Shown: piece after piece, positions 7,711 through 14,808 of the stretch | Numbering within the stretch: the first letter of the stretch is position 1 | Layout: each line of letters starts with the position of its first letter | NCBI GenBank assembly: GCA_002450295.1 | Contig: DJYX01000114.1 | Coordinates: 6,770-22,059 of the forward strand | Length of the DNA: 15,290 nucleotides | Direction: 5' to 3' | DNA from: Deltaproteobacteria bacterium UBA6967 | GTDB lineage: Bacteria > SAR324 > NAC60-12 | Notes under the pieces: generated by a model | Database searches by the model: none | The model's input: the letters and a program-made list of their open reading frames with translations, nothing else | Told to the model about the DNA's origin: nothing | Translations under genes and position numbers: made by a program

Positions 7711-7739
7711 TTGACCTGAAGGGAGGTTCAACATATTTC
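7711..7739 (+). promoter_or_regulatory. Possible promoter for tctCBA-abrB
   Basis: TTGACC (7711-7716) matches the sigma-70 -35 box at 5 of 6 positions and is followed at 17 bp by TATTTC (7734-7739), a poor -10. The -35 lies in an imperfect dyad (TTGACCT at 7711-7717, AGGTTCAA at 7724-7731). A poor -10 suits a promoter that needs an activator. An alternative is TTGGTG (7741-7746) with TATCCT (7765-7770) at 18 bp. The call is weak. Confidence 0.3.
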
Positions 7740-7746
7740 TTTGGTG

Positions 7747-7829
7747 CGAAAGTGCAAAGGAGTTTATCCTGCTGCATTACTCAGGTCGAAATGACAATTC
7801 CGACAATGGACGGAATCCATGCACTTTCG
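7747..7829. promoter_or_regulatory. Candidate operator: 10-bp inverted repeat pair in the divergent intergenic region
   Basis: CGAAAGTGCA (7747-7756) and its exact reverse complement TGCACTTTCG (7820-7829) lie 73 bp apart centre to centre, close to seven turns of B-DNA. Both arms would therefore present the same helix face. A degenerate copy, CGAAATGACA, occurs at 7788-7797. The pair sits between the sensor-kinase and tctC genes, the expected place for binding of a CitB/DcuR-type regulator. That the regulator binds here is inference. Confidence 0.45.
7797..7816. repeat. Short dyad ATTCCG-N8-CGGAAT
   Basis: A perfect 6-bp inverted repeat (7797-7802 and 7811-7816) with an 8-base spacer lies between the two arms of the larger repeat and 76 bases before tctC. 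It may be a second regulator site or part of the tctC leader. Six-base arms can occur by chance, so support is low. Confidence 0.3.
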
Positions 7830-7879
7830 ACATCAGGAACGGAGGTAACTTCGTTTTCAATTCATGTTTTACGAAAATT

Positions 7880-7885
7880 AGGAGG
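7880..7885 (+). promoter_or_regulatory. Strong ribosome binding site of tctC
   Basis: AGGAGG is complete and lies 6 bases before the ATG at 7892. It fixes the tctC start and predicts high translation of the binding protein, in contrast to tctB, which has no clear site of its own. Confidence 0.75.
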
Positions 7886-7891
7886 GATGGC

Positions 7892-8884
7892 ATGCGTAAA
7901 TCAATGCAATCAATATTGGGAATCTTGACTGGAACAGCAATTGCGGCAACCACGATGCTTGGGGTTGCGATGGCTAAGCCAGGCAATACCGAATGTATCG
8001 CGCCGGCTGGTGCTGGAGGAGGATGGGATTTCACCTGTCGTGTACCAGCTGCGCAAGTAATGGGGGACATGGGGCTAATTGACGGCACAATGGCGGTGAC
8101 CAACATGTCTGGTGCCGGTGGCGGAAAAGCGTATGCCCACGTTGTAACAAAGCGAGGTGATGATGAGAATCTGATTGTCGCAGCTAGTATGGCCACTGCA
8201 GCACGTCTTGGACAGAACGTTTATTCTGGTTTCAAGGCCTCTGATGTTCGCTGGGTCGGTGCCCTAGGAGCAGACTACGGAGCGATTGCTGTTCATAAAG
8301 ACTCTCAGTTCAAGACTTTAAGCGATCTCGTCACAGCAATGAAAGACAACCCTCGACGTACGGCAATTGTTGGGGGTAGTTCCGCAGGGGGGTGGGATCA
8401 CTTGAAAGTTCTTATTGTGGCTGACAAAGCTGGGATCTCCGATCTGAAGGCAATCAATTACATCTCCTTCGACAACGGTGGTACGGCAATGTTGGAAATC
8501 CTATCCAAGCGAGCCGATGCTTTCACTGGTGACATCTCTGAATTAGTAGAATACGAGAAGCAGGGTAATATCCGAATCCTAGCGATTCTTGCCCCAGATC
8601 GAATACCAGCTGTTCCTTCAGCTAAAACAGCCAAAGAGCAAGGGTATGATGTGATTGGAGCTAACTGGAGAGGTTTCTACGTGCCCAAAAACATCTCCAA
8701 TGCTCGTTACAAAGAGTGGGTTGACATTGTTACCAAAGTTGCTAATTCAAGCCAATGGTCTGACCTGAGCGCCAAGAACGGCCTAGCGCCATTCAAATCC
8801 TTCGGTAAAGATTTTGAGAACTTTGTAGGTGGGCAAATTGGAAAAGTTGCTCAAATTTCCACTGATCTTGGCTTCATGAAGTAA
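7892..8884 (+). CDS. tctC: TctC-family periplasmic substrate-binding protein
   Basis: This is a 330-residue extracytoplasmic solute receptor of the tripartite tricarboxylate transporter (TTT, Bug) family. The signal peptide covers about residues 1-28 (cleavage near VAMA/KP). The mature N-terminus ECIAPAGAGGGWDFTCR is the family motif at the ligand site; Cys35 and Cys49 might form a disulphide. Later family landmarks are VGALGADYGAIAVHKDS, VGGSSAGGWDHL, GGTAMLEILSKRADAFTGDI and GANWRGFYVPKNIS. The ligand is probably a carboxylate such as citrate, but Bug proteins bind many organic acids, so it is left open. Its stop (TAA) overlaps the tctB ATG by one base (TAATG). The neighbouring CitA-like kinase fits carboxylate-induced expression. 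Confidence 0.94.
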   Translation: MRKSMQSILGILTGTAIAATTMLGVAMAKPGNTECIAPAGAGGGWDFTCRVPAAQVMGDMGLIDGTMAVTNMSGAGGGKAYAHVVTKRGDDENLIVAASMATAARLGQNVYSGFKASDVRWVGALGADYGAIAVHKDSQFKTLSDLVTAMKDNPRRTAIVGGSSAGGWDHLKVLIVADKAGISDLKAINYISFDNGGTAMLEILSKRADAFTGDISELVEYEKQGNIRILAILAPDRIPAVPSAKTAKEQGYDVIGANWRGFYVPKNISNARYKEWVDIVTKVANSSQWSDLSAKNGLAPFKSFGKDFENFVGGQIGKVAQISTDLGFMK

Positions 8885-9339
8885 TGAAGTCCTGGGGAGA
8901 GGGAGGAGCAGACAGACTATCTGCCCTGATCATATTAGGATTTGGTTTGGCCTACGGATACGCAGGCAAATTCATTCAAGTAGGATTCTATAATGGGGAT
9001 ATTGGTCCTCATCATTGGATCTACATGGTTGCATCCGTAATGGTTTTGCTTGGTTTTGGACTCGTTCTTAGGCCAACACAGCACGAGTTTGAAGCCGAAG
9101 TCTGGGAGGATTGGCGAAAGCGACTTCCTCTTGTAGGTGTGATCATCATTTATTCATTGTTCCTACCCTACACTGGGTTTCTTGGTGCTATGATTCTGAT
9201 GATGATTGTTGTTGCCAAACTTTTCGGAGCAAACTGGAAACAGGCCATTCTCTGCTCTGTCATCCTCTCTCTCCTCTGTCTGCTACTCTTTGACCACCTG
9301 CTGGGGATTTCCCTCGGTCGTGGCCTCTGGCTGAAATAA
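8884..9339 (+). CDS. tctB: TctB small membrane subunit of tripartite tricarboxylate transporter
   Basis: This is a 151-residue membrane protein with four or more hydrophobic segments: about residues 13-36, 45-63, 76-112 (long, possibly two) and 115-137. The size, the topology and the position between tctC and tctA identify it as TctB, the small integral subunit of TTT systems. These proteins are poorly conserved, so context carries the call. The start ATG overlaps the tctC stop by one base and has no Shine-Dalgarno of its own, so translation should depend on ribosomes finishing tctC. Fourteen bases separate its stop from the proposed tctA start. Confidence 0.88.
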   Translation: MKSWGEGGADRLSALIILGFGLAYGYAGKFIQVGFYNGDIGPHHWIYMVASVMVLLGFGLVLRPTQHEFEAEVWEDWRKRLPLVGVIIIYSLFLPYTGFLGAMILMMIVVAKLFGANWKQAILCSVILSLLCLLLFDHLLGISLGRGLWLK

Positions 9340-9343
9340 AGCT

Positions 9344-9356
9344 AGGAGGAAACATA
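9344..9356 (+). promoter_or_regulatory. Ribosome binding site and ATA initiation codon of tctA
   Basis: AGGAGG (9344-9349) is followed after 4 bases by ATA (9354-9356), the first codon of the conserved TctA N-terminus. No ATG, GTG or TTG in this frame exists between the upstream in-frame stop (9291-9293) and the TTG at 9423. A CTG at 9327 lies inside the tctB end and before the Shine-Dalgarno. The position of the ribosome site supports initiation at ATA. Confidence 0.6.
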
Positions 9357-10847
9357 GAATCCATTCAACTACTCTTTGAGGGCTTTGCAACCGCCCTCAC
9401 TTTTCAAAATATCCTGTTCGTCTTGTTGGGAGTTTTCCTTGGAACCGTGATTGGTATGTTGCCGGGAATTGGCCCCGTTAACGCCATTGCTGTCCTGTTT
9501 CCAATTGTTTACACATTGGAAGTTCCAGCAGCAACCGTGATGATCCTTTTCGCAGGAATTTACTACGGCTCACAATACGGGAACTCCATCTCCAGCATTT
9601 TGCTCAATGTTCCGGGAACATCTGCAGCAGCTGTCACGACCATTGATGGCTACGCGATGGCCAAACAAGGCCTGGGTGGAAAAGCACTTGCTATGTCGGC
9701 GATTGCTTCTTTCATTGGCGGTACTATCTCCATCTTTTTTCTTGCCTTCTTCGCACCAAAATTAGCTGAACTTGCGATCAATTTTGGCCCTGCTGAGTAC
9801 ACAGTTTTGATGGTCTTCGCATTTATAGCCCTATCAAGTTTCAGCCAAGGGAGCCTGCTGAAAGCGATTATCTCTGCTTTTTTAGGGTTAGCAATAGCTG
9901 CAATTGGCATTGATTCCACCACCGGTGTCAGCCGGTTGACCTTCGGGATGATGGAGCTATACGATGGGATTGATTTCATCGTTGTTGTGATCGGATTTTT
10001 TGCTGTTAGCGAAATTCTGATTATGCTTGGACAAAAGGAAGGGGACCAATCTCAGATGCAACCGCTAACAAGCCTGTGGATTACCTTCAAGGAAATCACA
10101 AATTCCCTGGCAACCTCATTGAGGAGTTGTGTCTCAGGATTTTTGATTGGGGTCTTACCGGGAGCAGGAGGAACGATTGCTAGCTTTATCGCCTATGCAA
10201 CAGAGAAGAAAATCCTCAGACCCAATCAATTCGGCAATGGAGATATTCGGGGGGTAGCTGCTCCAGAATCTGCTAACAATTCAGCCTCCGTTGGTTCATT
10301 TATCCCTCTGCTCATTCTGGGAGTTCCCGGAAGCGAAACAACAGCCGTGATGCTAGGTGGACTGATCAGTTTTGGCATCAAACCAGGCCCTCTATTACTG
10401 GAAACCAGCCCAGATGTCTTTTGGGGACTGGCAGCTTCCATGTTCATCGGCAATCTCTTTTTGATCATTCTGAACCTGCCTCTTGTTGGCCTCTTTGCCA
10501 AAATTCTTCAGACACCCCGATGGATTTTGATGTCCCTGATCACGATGCTTTGTGTGGTTGGTGCGTACACCATCAACGGCAGTGAATTCGACGTTCTATT
10601 GATTCTGATCTTTGGACTGATAGGCTATTTTCTTCGTCGAGCGGATTTCCCTCTAGCTCCACTGATTCTCGGAGTTGTCTTGGGAGATTTGATCGAAACC
10701 AATTTCCGCAGAGCCATGATCTATAGTGGTGGTGATGTAATCATCTTCTTTGAATCCAATATCTGTTTAACCCTCTGGATTCTTGCTGCGGTGAGCCTGT
10801 TCGCTCCAACCCTAATCAACTCAATTCAAAAAAAGGTTCACTCCTAG
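9354..10847 (+). CDS. tctA: TctA large membrane subunit of tripartite tricarboxylate transporter, ATA start
   Basis: This is the 497-residue main permease of the TTT system, which imports its substrate by cation symport; about 10-12 membrane segments are expected. Family motifs are LPGIGP (36-41), YYGSQYGNS (70-78), NVPGTSA (85-91), GVLPGAGG (266-273) and GVPGSETTA (323-331). The start is unusual. The residues before the first standard start (TTG 9423), ESIQLLFEGFATALTFQNIL, match the normal TctA N-terminus, and they begin at ATA 9354 directly after AGGAGG. Starting at TTG 9423 would remove 23 residues including the first conserved helix region, and its upstream sequence is not Shine-Dalgarno-like. 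A sequencing error of ATG to ATA would also explain it. The stop overlaps the abrB start by one base (TAGTG). Confidence 0.93.
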   Translation: MESIQLLFEGFATALTFQNILFVLLGVFLGTVIGMLPGIGPVNAIAVLFPIVYTLEVPAATVMILFAGIYYGSQYGNSISSILLNVPGTSAAAVTTIDGYAMAKQGLGGKALAMSAIASFIGGTISIFFLAFFAPKLAELAINFGPAEYTVLMVFAFIALSSFSQGSLLKAIISAFLGLAIAAIGIDSTTGVSRLTFGMMELYDGIDFIVVVIGFFAVSEILIMLGQKEGDQSQMQPLTSLWITFKEITNSLATSLRSCVSGFLIGVLPGAGGTIASFIAYATEKKILRPNQFGNGDIRGVAAPESANNSASVGSFIPLLILGVPGSETTAVMLGGLISFGIKPGPLLLETSPDVFWGLAASMFIGNLFLIILNLPLVGLFAKILQTPRWILMSLITMLCVVGAYTINGSEFDVLLILIFGLIGYFLRRADFPLAPLILGVVLGDLIETNFRRAMIYSGGDVIIFFESNICLTLWILAAVSLFAPTLINSIQKKVHS

Positions 10848-11887
10848 TGAACTTTGTTCTCTTAAGCTGGCTGAATCGGAAACGGAGGATGGCCTTAGTC
10901 GCGGCCTCCCTTGGTTCAGTTGCCTTCCTGTTGTTGGGAATTCCTCTTCCACTTCTACTTGGCCCGATGGCAGGATGCCTGATCGCAGCGCTCTGTCGAC
11001 AACCCATGGAGGATATGGGAGTGTTCAGCATTTTCATGCGTACGTTCCTTGGAGTTGCGATCGGATCTTCCATCACACCTGAAGTGCTGCATGAATTCCC
11101 TCGGTACCTGCAGTCTATTTTCTTCGTACCAATCTTCGTACTCATAATTGGACTCATAGGATATCCCCTCTTTCGTCGAGTATTTCATTACGACAAGGCC
11201 ACGGCATATTACGCCTCTATGCCAGGAGGCTTGTCGGACATGCTGATTTTTGGTCAGGAAGCAGGGGGTAACCCAAGAGCACTTTCCTTGATTCACGCCA
11301 CGCGCGTAATGGGAATCATTTGGGTAGCACCGACTTTGATGGCGATGATTTGGCAGATTGATTTACACAACCCACCTGGAGTTCCTATCAACTCTGTTCC
11401 TGGTTTGGAGCTTCTATTGATGCCAATTTGTGGTTTGTTGGGCTGGAAAATAGCGGAACGCTTTCATCTTTTTGGGGCATCTATCCTTGGTCCAATGATC
11501 CTGACAGCAATCGTCTCATTATCTGGCCTGATTCATACCCGCCCACCAGCAGAAATCCTGTGGTGTGCACAGTTTTTTATTGGACTCTCCGTCGGAGTTC
11601 ACTACACAGGGATTACTTTGGCAGAAGTACGTAGAGATATATTTGCTGGAGTCGTCTATAGCATAGTCCTAGCCACAATAAGTGGCTGTTTTATCATGAT
11701 GATCATCGAACTAGGGATCGCCTCAGAATTGAATGCGCTCTTGGCTTTTCTAGCAGGGGGACAGGCAGAAATGATGATGATCGCGGTTATCACTGGCGCG
11801 GATTTAACCTACGTTCTCACTCACCACTTGACTCGCTTAGTATTAGTGGTTTTGGGAGCACCCATCGTTCATCGGCTTTTACGATGA
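10847..11887 (+). CDS. AbrB-family membrane protein (PF05145-type), GTG start
   Basis: This is a 346-residue membrane protein of the AbrB/"putative ammonia monooxygenase" family, unrelated to the Bacillus DNA-binding AbrB. It has two related halves with characteristic segments: LLGIPLPLLLGPMAG (about residues 27-41) in the first, and LFGASILGPMILTAIVS near 206-222 in the second. YYASMPGGLSDMLIFGQEAG near 121-140 is echoed by LLAFLAGGQAEMMMIAVITG near 302-321, so the internal duplication is visible. The GTG at 10847 overlaps the tctA stop by one base; an in-frame ATG at 10889 has GGAGG directly against it and is less suitable. Family members often accompany TTT genes, but their transport role is not established. 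Coupled translation suggests it works with TctABC. Confidence 0.85.
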   Translation: MNFVLLSWLNRKRRMALVAASLGSVAFLLLGIPLPLLLGPMAGCLIAALCRQPMEDMGVFSIFMRTFLGVAIGSSITPEVLHEFPRYLQSIFFVPIFVLIIGLIGYPLFRRVFHYDKATAYYASMPGGLSDMLIFGQEAGGNPRALSLIHATRVMGIIWVAPTLMAMIWQIDLHNPPGVPINSVPGLELLLMPICGLLGWKIAERFHLFGASILGPMILTAIVSLSGLIHTRPPAEILWCAQFFIGLSVGVHYTGITLAEVRRDIFAGVVYSIVLATISGCFIMMIIELGIASELNALLAFLAGGQAEMMMIAVITGADLTYVLTHHLTRLVLVVLGAPIVHRLLR

Positions 11888-11895
11888 TGAAGCAA

Positions 11896-13236
11896 TCAGG
11901 TGCCGCTAATGCTCATCTTATTGATGCGAAAGGGCGGAGTTAGGATCGGGTTTCTTGTGTCAACTTCGCAGCCAATCAGATCAAGATTGTGCAACATCTG
12001 TTGGAAGGTGCTGGCAATGGTGAATTCACTGACAGGTTCAGCCAACTTACCCTCACGAATCCAAAGCCCCTGTGCTCCTCGGGAATAATCACCTGTGGTA
12101 ACGTTTACTCCCTGTCCACTCATAGAGGTCAAATACAGCCCATTATCCACGCTACTGATCAACTCTTCTTCTGTGTATTTTCCAGGCTCTAGAACTAGAT
12201 TGGAAATACCCCCTGCATGACCGGTGGATTCCATCTTTAATTTGTTTCCAGCATAAGTGGAGAGCATGTAATTGACTAGCTTACCATCTTCAATCAAAGT
12301 CAACGGTTTGGCGATGACCCCCTCGCTGTCGAAATAACGACTTCCTAACATTCCTGAAAGCAATGGTTGATCTGACAATTGGATTTGTGGATTCGCAACC
12401 AACTCGCCTAGCTTGTCCATCAGAAAAGACTGTTTCCTAAAAACATGATCCCCCATCATCGCAGAGCTGCAACTCGCTAAGAAGCTCCTGGCCATCTCCG
12501 CACTAAAAACAACAGGCACTTCGCAGGTAGGTGGTTTGATTGCCCCCAACTTGCGAAGCGTCCGTTGACATGCTTTATCTGCGATTGATTCAAGGGACTC
12601 TAATTTCTCCCAGAATCTTGCGCTGCTAAACCAGCCATCGGTTTGCTTTCTTCCAGTATTGAGACCTGAAGTTGCCTTATCTTCCGTAACTACGGAAATG
12701 CCAACACTGTAGAGCGTTTTAGAATAACCGTCTAAGAACCCATTTGAATCAGCATGCACTGTGTGAGAAACCAGGTCCGAATAGTAGGCCTGCTCAGAAC
12801 GTAGGCTTGATTCCAGAGCAAGGGTCTTCTCCTCTAACTCAATGGCCATCTCTACTTTTTGCTCAGACTGATGAATCGGAAAATCAGGATCTGAAAATTC
12901 CAAAGTAACATCGGCACGTCCCTGTAGTTTTGGATCAGGAAGACTATAAAAAGGATCCTTACCCATGAATGGCAAAGACTGCATGGCTGAACGCATCAAT
13001 GGACGAAGAGTTTCCAACCGGAGGTCATTCGAAGAAATTGTTGAACGTTGCTGATCTTTGCATAGTGTCACGTACATCCCAGCAGAGCCCGATTCCTTTA
13101 AAGATTCGATTTTTCCATCACGAACTTCCACCTGAAAGGAAACTGCATTCACAAGTGAAGTTGAGACCTGATCCGCCCCCAGTTTCTTTCCGTATTCGAC
13201 AATATTTGATGCCAACTGCTTGTACTGATCAATCAC
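11896..13236 (-). CDS. pmbA: TldE/PmbA metalloprotease subunit
   Basis: This is a 446-residue cytoplasmic subunit of the TldD/TldE peptidase, a heterodimer that trims unfolded or ribosomally made peptides (microcin B17 maturation and CcdA degradation in E. coli). PmbA hallmarks are VFSAEMARSFLASCSSAMMG, RYFDSEGV, STGHAGGISNLVLEPG and TTGDYSRGAQGLWIREG. It lacks the HExxxH motif, as expected for TldE. The GTG at 13236 overlaps the tldD stop by 4 bases (GTGA), with AGGAGG three bases upstream inside the last tldD codons. The frame stays open upstream to 13323, but those residues are tldD sequence in another frame. Length agrees with E. coli PmbA (450). Its 3' end lies 8 bases from the abrB stop. 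Confidence 0.94.
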   Translation of the reverse strand: MIDQYKQLASNIVEYGKKLGADQVSTSLVNAVSFQVEVRDGKIESLKESGSAGMYVTLCKDQQRSTISSNDLRLETLRPLMRSAMQSLPFMGKDPFYSLPDPKLQGRADVTLEFSDPDFPIHQSEQKVEMAIELEEKTLALESSLRSEQAYYSDLVSHTVHADSNGFLDGYSKTLYSVGISVVTEDKATSGLNTGRKQTDGWFSSARFWEKLESLESIADKACQRTLRKLGAIKPPTCEVPVVFSAEMARSFLASCSSAMMGDHVFRKQSFLMDKLGELVANPQIQLSDQPLLSGMLGSRYFDSEGVIAKPLTLIEDGKLVNYMLSTYAGNKLKMESTGHAGGISNLVLEPGKYTEEELISSVDNGLYLTSMSGQGVNVTTGDYSRGAQGLWIREGKLAEPVSEFTIASTFQQMLHNLDLIGCEVDTRNPILTPPFRINKMSISGT

Positions 13237-14729
13237 ATTCCTCCTACAGTCATTTCTGAGATCAATACGGTTGGCAAGCCAACACCCACCGGTACACTCT
13301 GCCCATCTTTTCCACAGGTCCAAATCCCTTCACTGAACGCAAAATCATTCCCCACAAGACTAACCCTTGACATGGCATCTGGTCCATTACCGATCAATGT
13401 CAGATTCTTGATGGGCTTAGTTATTTTCCCCTTTTCAACTAAGTAGGCCACTGTCGGCACAAAGACAAAATCCCCATTTGAAATGTCTACTTGTCCTCCA
13501 CTGAAGGAAACACAGTAAATTCCCTGATCCACTGCCTCAAGAATTTCTTCAGGATCCGTTTCGCCATTGGCCAAGTAGGTGGTCGTCATTCTTGGCATTG
13601 GGTAATGAGCATACGATTCCCTTCGACCATTGCCTGTGGGCTCTAGGTCATAGTGTGCAGCACTAATCCGATCGTGCATGTAGCCCCGTAAAATTCCGTT
13701 TTCGATTAAGAGATTTTGGCTTGGCAGAAATCCCTCATCATCACAATTCAGGGCTCCCCGGTCATAGTCAATAGTACCCGTGTCATAGATCGTACAAAGG
13801 GGGGACGCTACCTGTTCACCAATTCGCCCACTGTAGGCCGAAGATCCCTTCCGATTGAAATCTGCTTCCAGTGGGTGACCAACCGCCTCATGCAACAAAA
13901 TCCCAGATTGCGCTGGGCCAAGAATCACTGGCATTGATCCAGATGGGGCTTGTTCCGCTCCCAGTAGAAGAATTGCTTCTGCTGCTGCTTTTTTACCGAT
14001 TTGATTGGGATGATCCTCTGCTTCCAAAAAAGGCAGGCCAACCCGTCCTCCGACACCAGCTGAGCCTGTCTGAACATTTTTTTCTTCTTGAGCAACACAG
14101 TGTACATTCATTCGGAACATAGGCCTGACGTCACTCACAAAACGTCCATCAGAGGTCACGATTCTAACAATATCTACCGTATCTACCATTGAAACGGTGA
14201 CTCGCTTGATTCGTGGATCGAAGTCATGGGCTGCTCTCTCTGCAGCCTGAATCTTCGTGATTTTATCTGCCAGAGGCAGATCGGTTACCGTCCGCATCAC
14301 AGGATAATGATTCGAGGGTTTTAACCTGTTAAATTGGTAGCCTTCATGTTCTTTGACAGTAGCTGAGGTCGCAATCGAGGCTGCAGTTCGGGCCGCTCGT
14401 TGCATTGCTTCGAAGCTGAGATCTTCACTGTAAGCATAACCCGTTTGATCTCCTTTCAGAACCCTCACGCCTACTCCTTTGGATATGGAAATTGAAGAGT
14501 TTTTGATGATACTCTCCTCCATTACCACAGAGGTCCGGTAAGCGTATTCAAAGTACAGATCTGCATAATCACCTCCTCGGGAAAGTGCAGCTTGCAGTAC
14601 CTGATGCATGTGGGAATCAGTCACCCCCATTTGGCCTTCAAGCAGGGCCTTGGCCATTTGATCTGGGGTTCCAGTTGGAAGTTGCAGTACCGTTTCCTGC
14701 TCTTCAAAGAGTGCTTCTTCTTGATCCAT
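13233..14729 (-). CDS. tldD: TldD zinc metalloprotease subunit
   Basis: This 498-residue protein is the catalytic partner of TldE. The zinc site HEAVGHPLEAD begins at His280 (HExxxH: His280, Glu281, His285), with a likely third ligand Cys472 in GIWTCGKDGQSVPVG. The N-terminal half shows DYADLYFEYA (54-63) and SKGVGVRVLKGDQTGYAYSE (83-102). Further on are YDTGTIDYDRGALNCDDEG and FSGGQVDISNGDFVF. It is roughly 20 residues longer at the N-terminus than E. coli TldD. The ATG at 14729 has AGGA about 7 bases upstream. It is transcribed with pmbA. No obvious precursor peptide gene for a modified peptide lies nearby in this window, so a general peptide-turnover role is as likely as RiPP maturation. 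Confidence 0.95.
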   Translation of the reverse strand: MDQEEALFEEQETVLQLPTGTPDQMAKALLEGQMGVTDSHMHQVLQAALSRGGDYADLYFEYAYRTSVVMEESIIKNSSISISKGVGVRVLKGDQTGYAYSEDLSFEAMQRAARTAASIATSATVKEHEGYQFNRLKPSNHYPVMRTVTDLPLADKITKIQAAERAAHDFDPRIKRVTVSMVDTVDIVRIVTSDGRFVSDVRPMFRMNVHCVAQEEKNVQTGSAGVGGRVGLPFLEAEDHPNQIGKKAAAEAILLLGAEQAPSGSMPVILGPAQSGILLHEAVGHPLEADFNRKGSSAYSGRIGEQVASPLCTIYDTGTIDYDRGALNCDDEGFLPSQNLLIENGILRGYMHDRISAAHYDLEPTGNGRRESYAHYPMPRMTTTYLANGETDPEEILEAVDQGIYCVSFSGGQVDISNGDFVFVPTVAYLVEKGKITKPIKNLTLIGNGPDAMSRVSLVGNDFAFSEGIWTCGKDGQSVPVGVGLPTVLISEMTVGGM

Positions 14730-14743
14730 TAAAATTCCTGTAG

Positions 14744-14772
14744 TTGACAGGCTGCTGGGGGAAATCTCTATT
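14744..14772 (+). promoter_or_regulatory. Sigma-70-type promoter for the gene at 14809
   Basis: A perfect -35 TTGACA (14744-14749) is followed by a 17-bp spacer and TCTATT (14767-14772), matching the -10 consensus at 4 of 6 positions. Transcription would begin near 14779, giving a leader of about 30 bases with AAGGG (14797-14801) seven bases before the ATG. It lies in the 79-base divergent gap with tldD. Confidence 0.5.
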
Positions 14773-14808
14773 GGCTAGAGTCCACGGCAAGTTGATAAGG
14801 GCAAAAAA

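Noticed and set aside
7741..7758. Possible sigma-54 promoter (TTGGTGCGAAAGTGCA) before tctC
   Set aside because: The GG and GC elements are separated by 9 bases instead of the required 10, and the CitB/DcuR-type regulator has no sigma-54-interacting AAA+ domain.
7777..8196. A 139-codon antisense open frame over the tctC start
   Set aside because: Its Pro/Ser-rich product looks like an antisense translation of the tctC signal peptide and ligand-site region, and tctC is clearly the real gene.
13237..13323. N-terminal extension of pmbA into tldD
   Set aside because: The extra 29 residues are the tldD coding sequence read in another frame and have no PmbA similarity; the GTG at 13236 with AGGAGG upstream matches the family length.
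13737..14729. TldD/TldE as part of a RiPP (modified peptide) cluster
   Set aside because: No small precursor gene, cyclodehydratase, radical SAM or other maturation enzyme is visible in the window; TldD/TldE is widespread outside such clusters.
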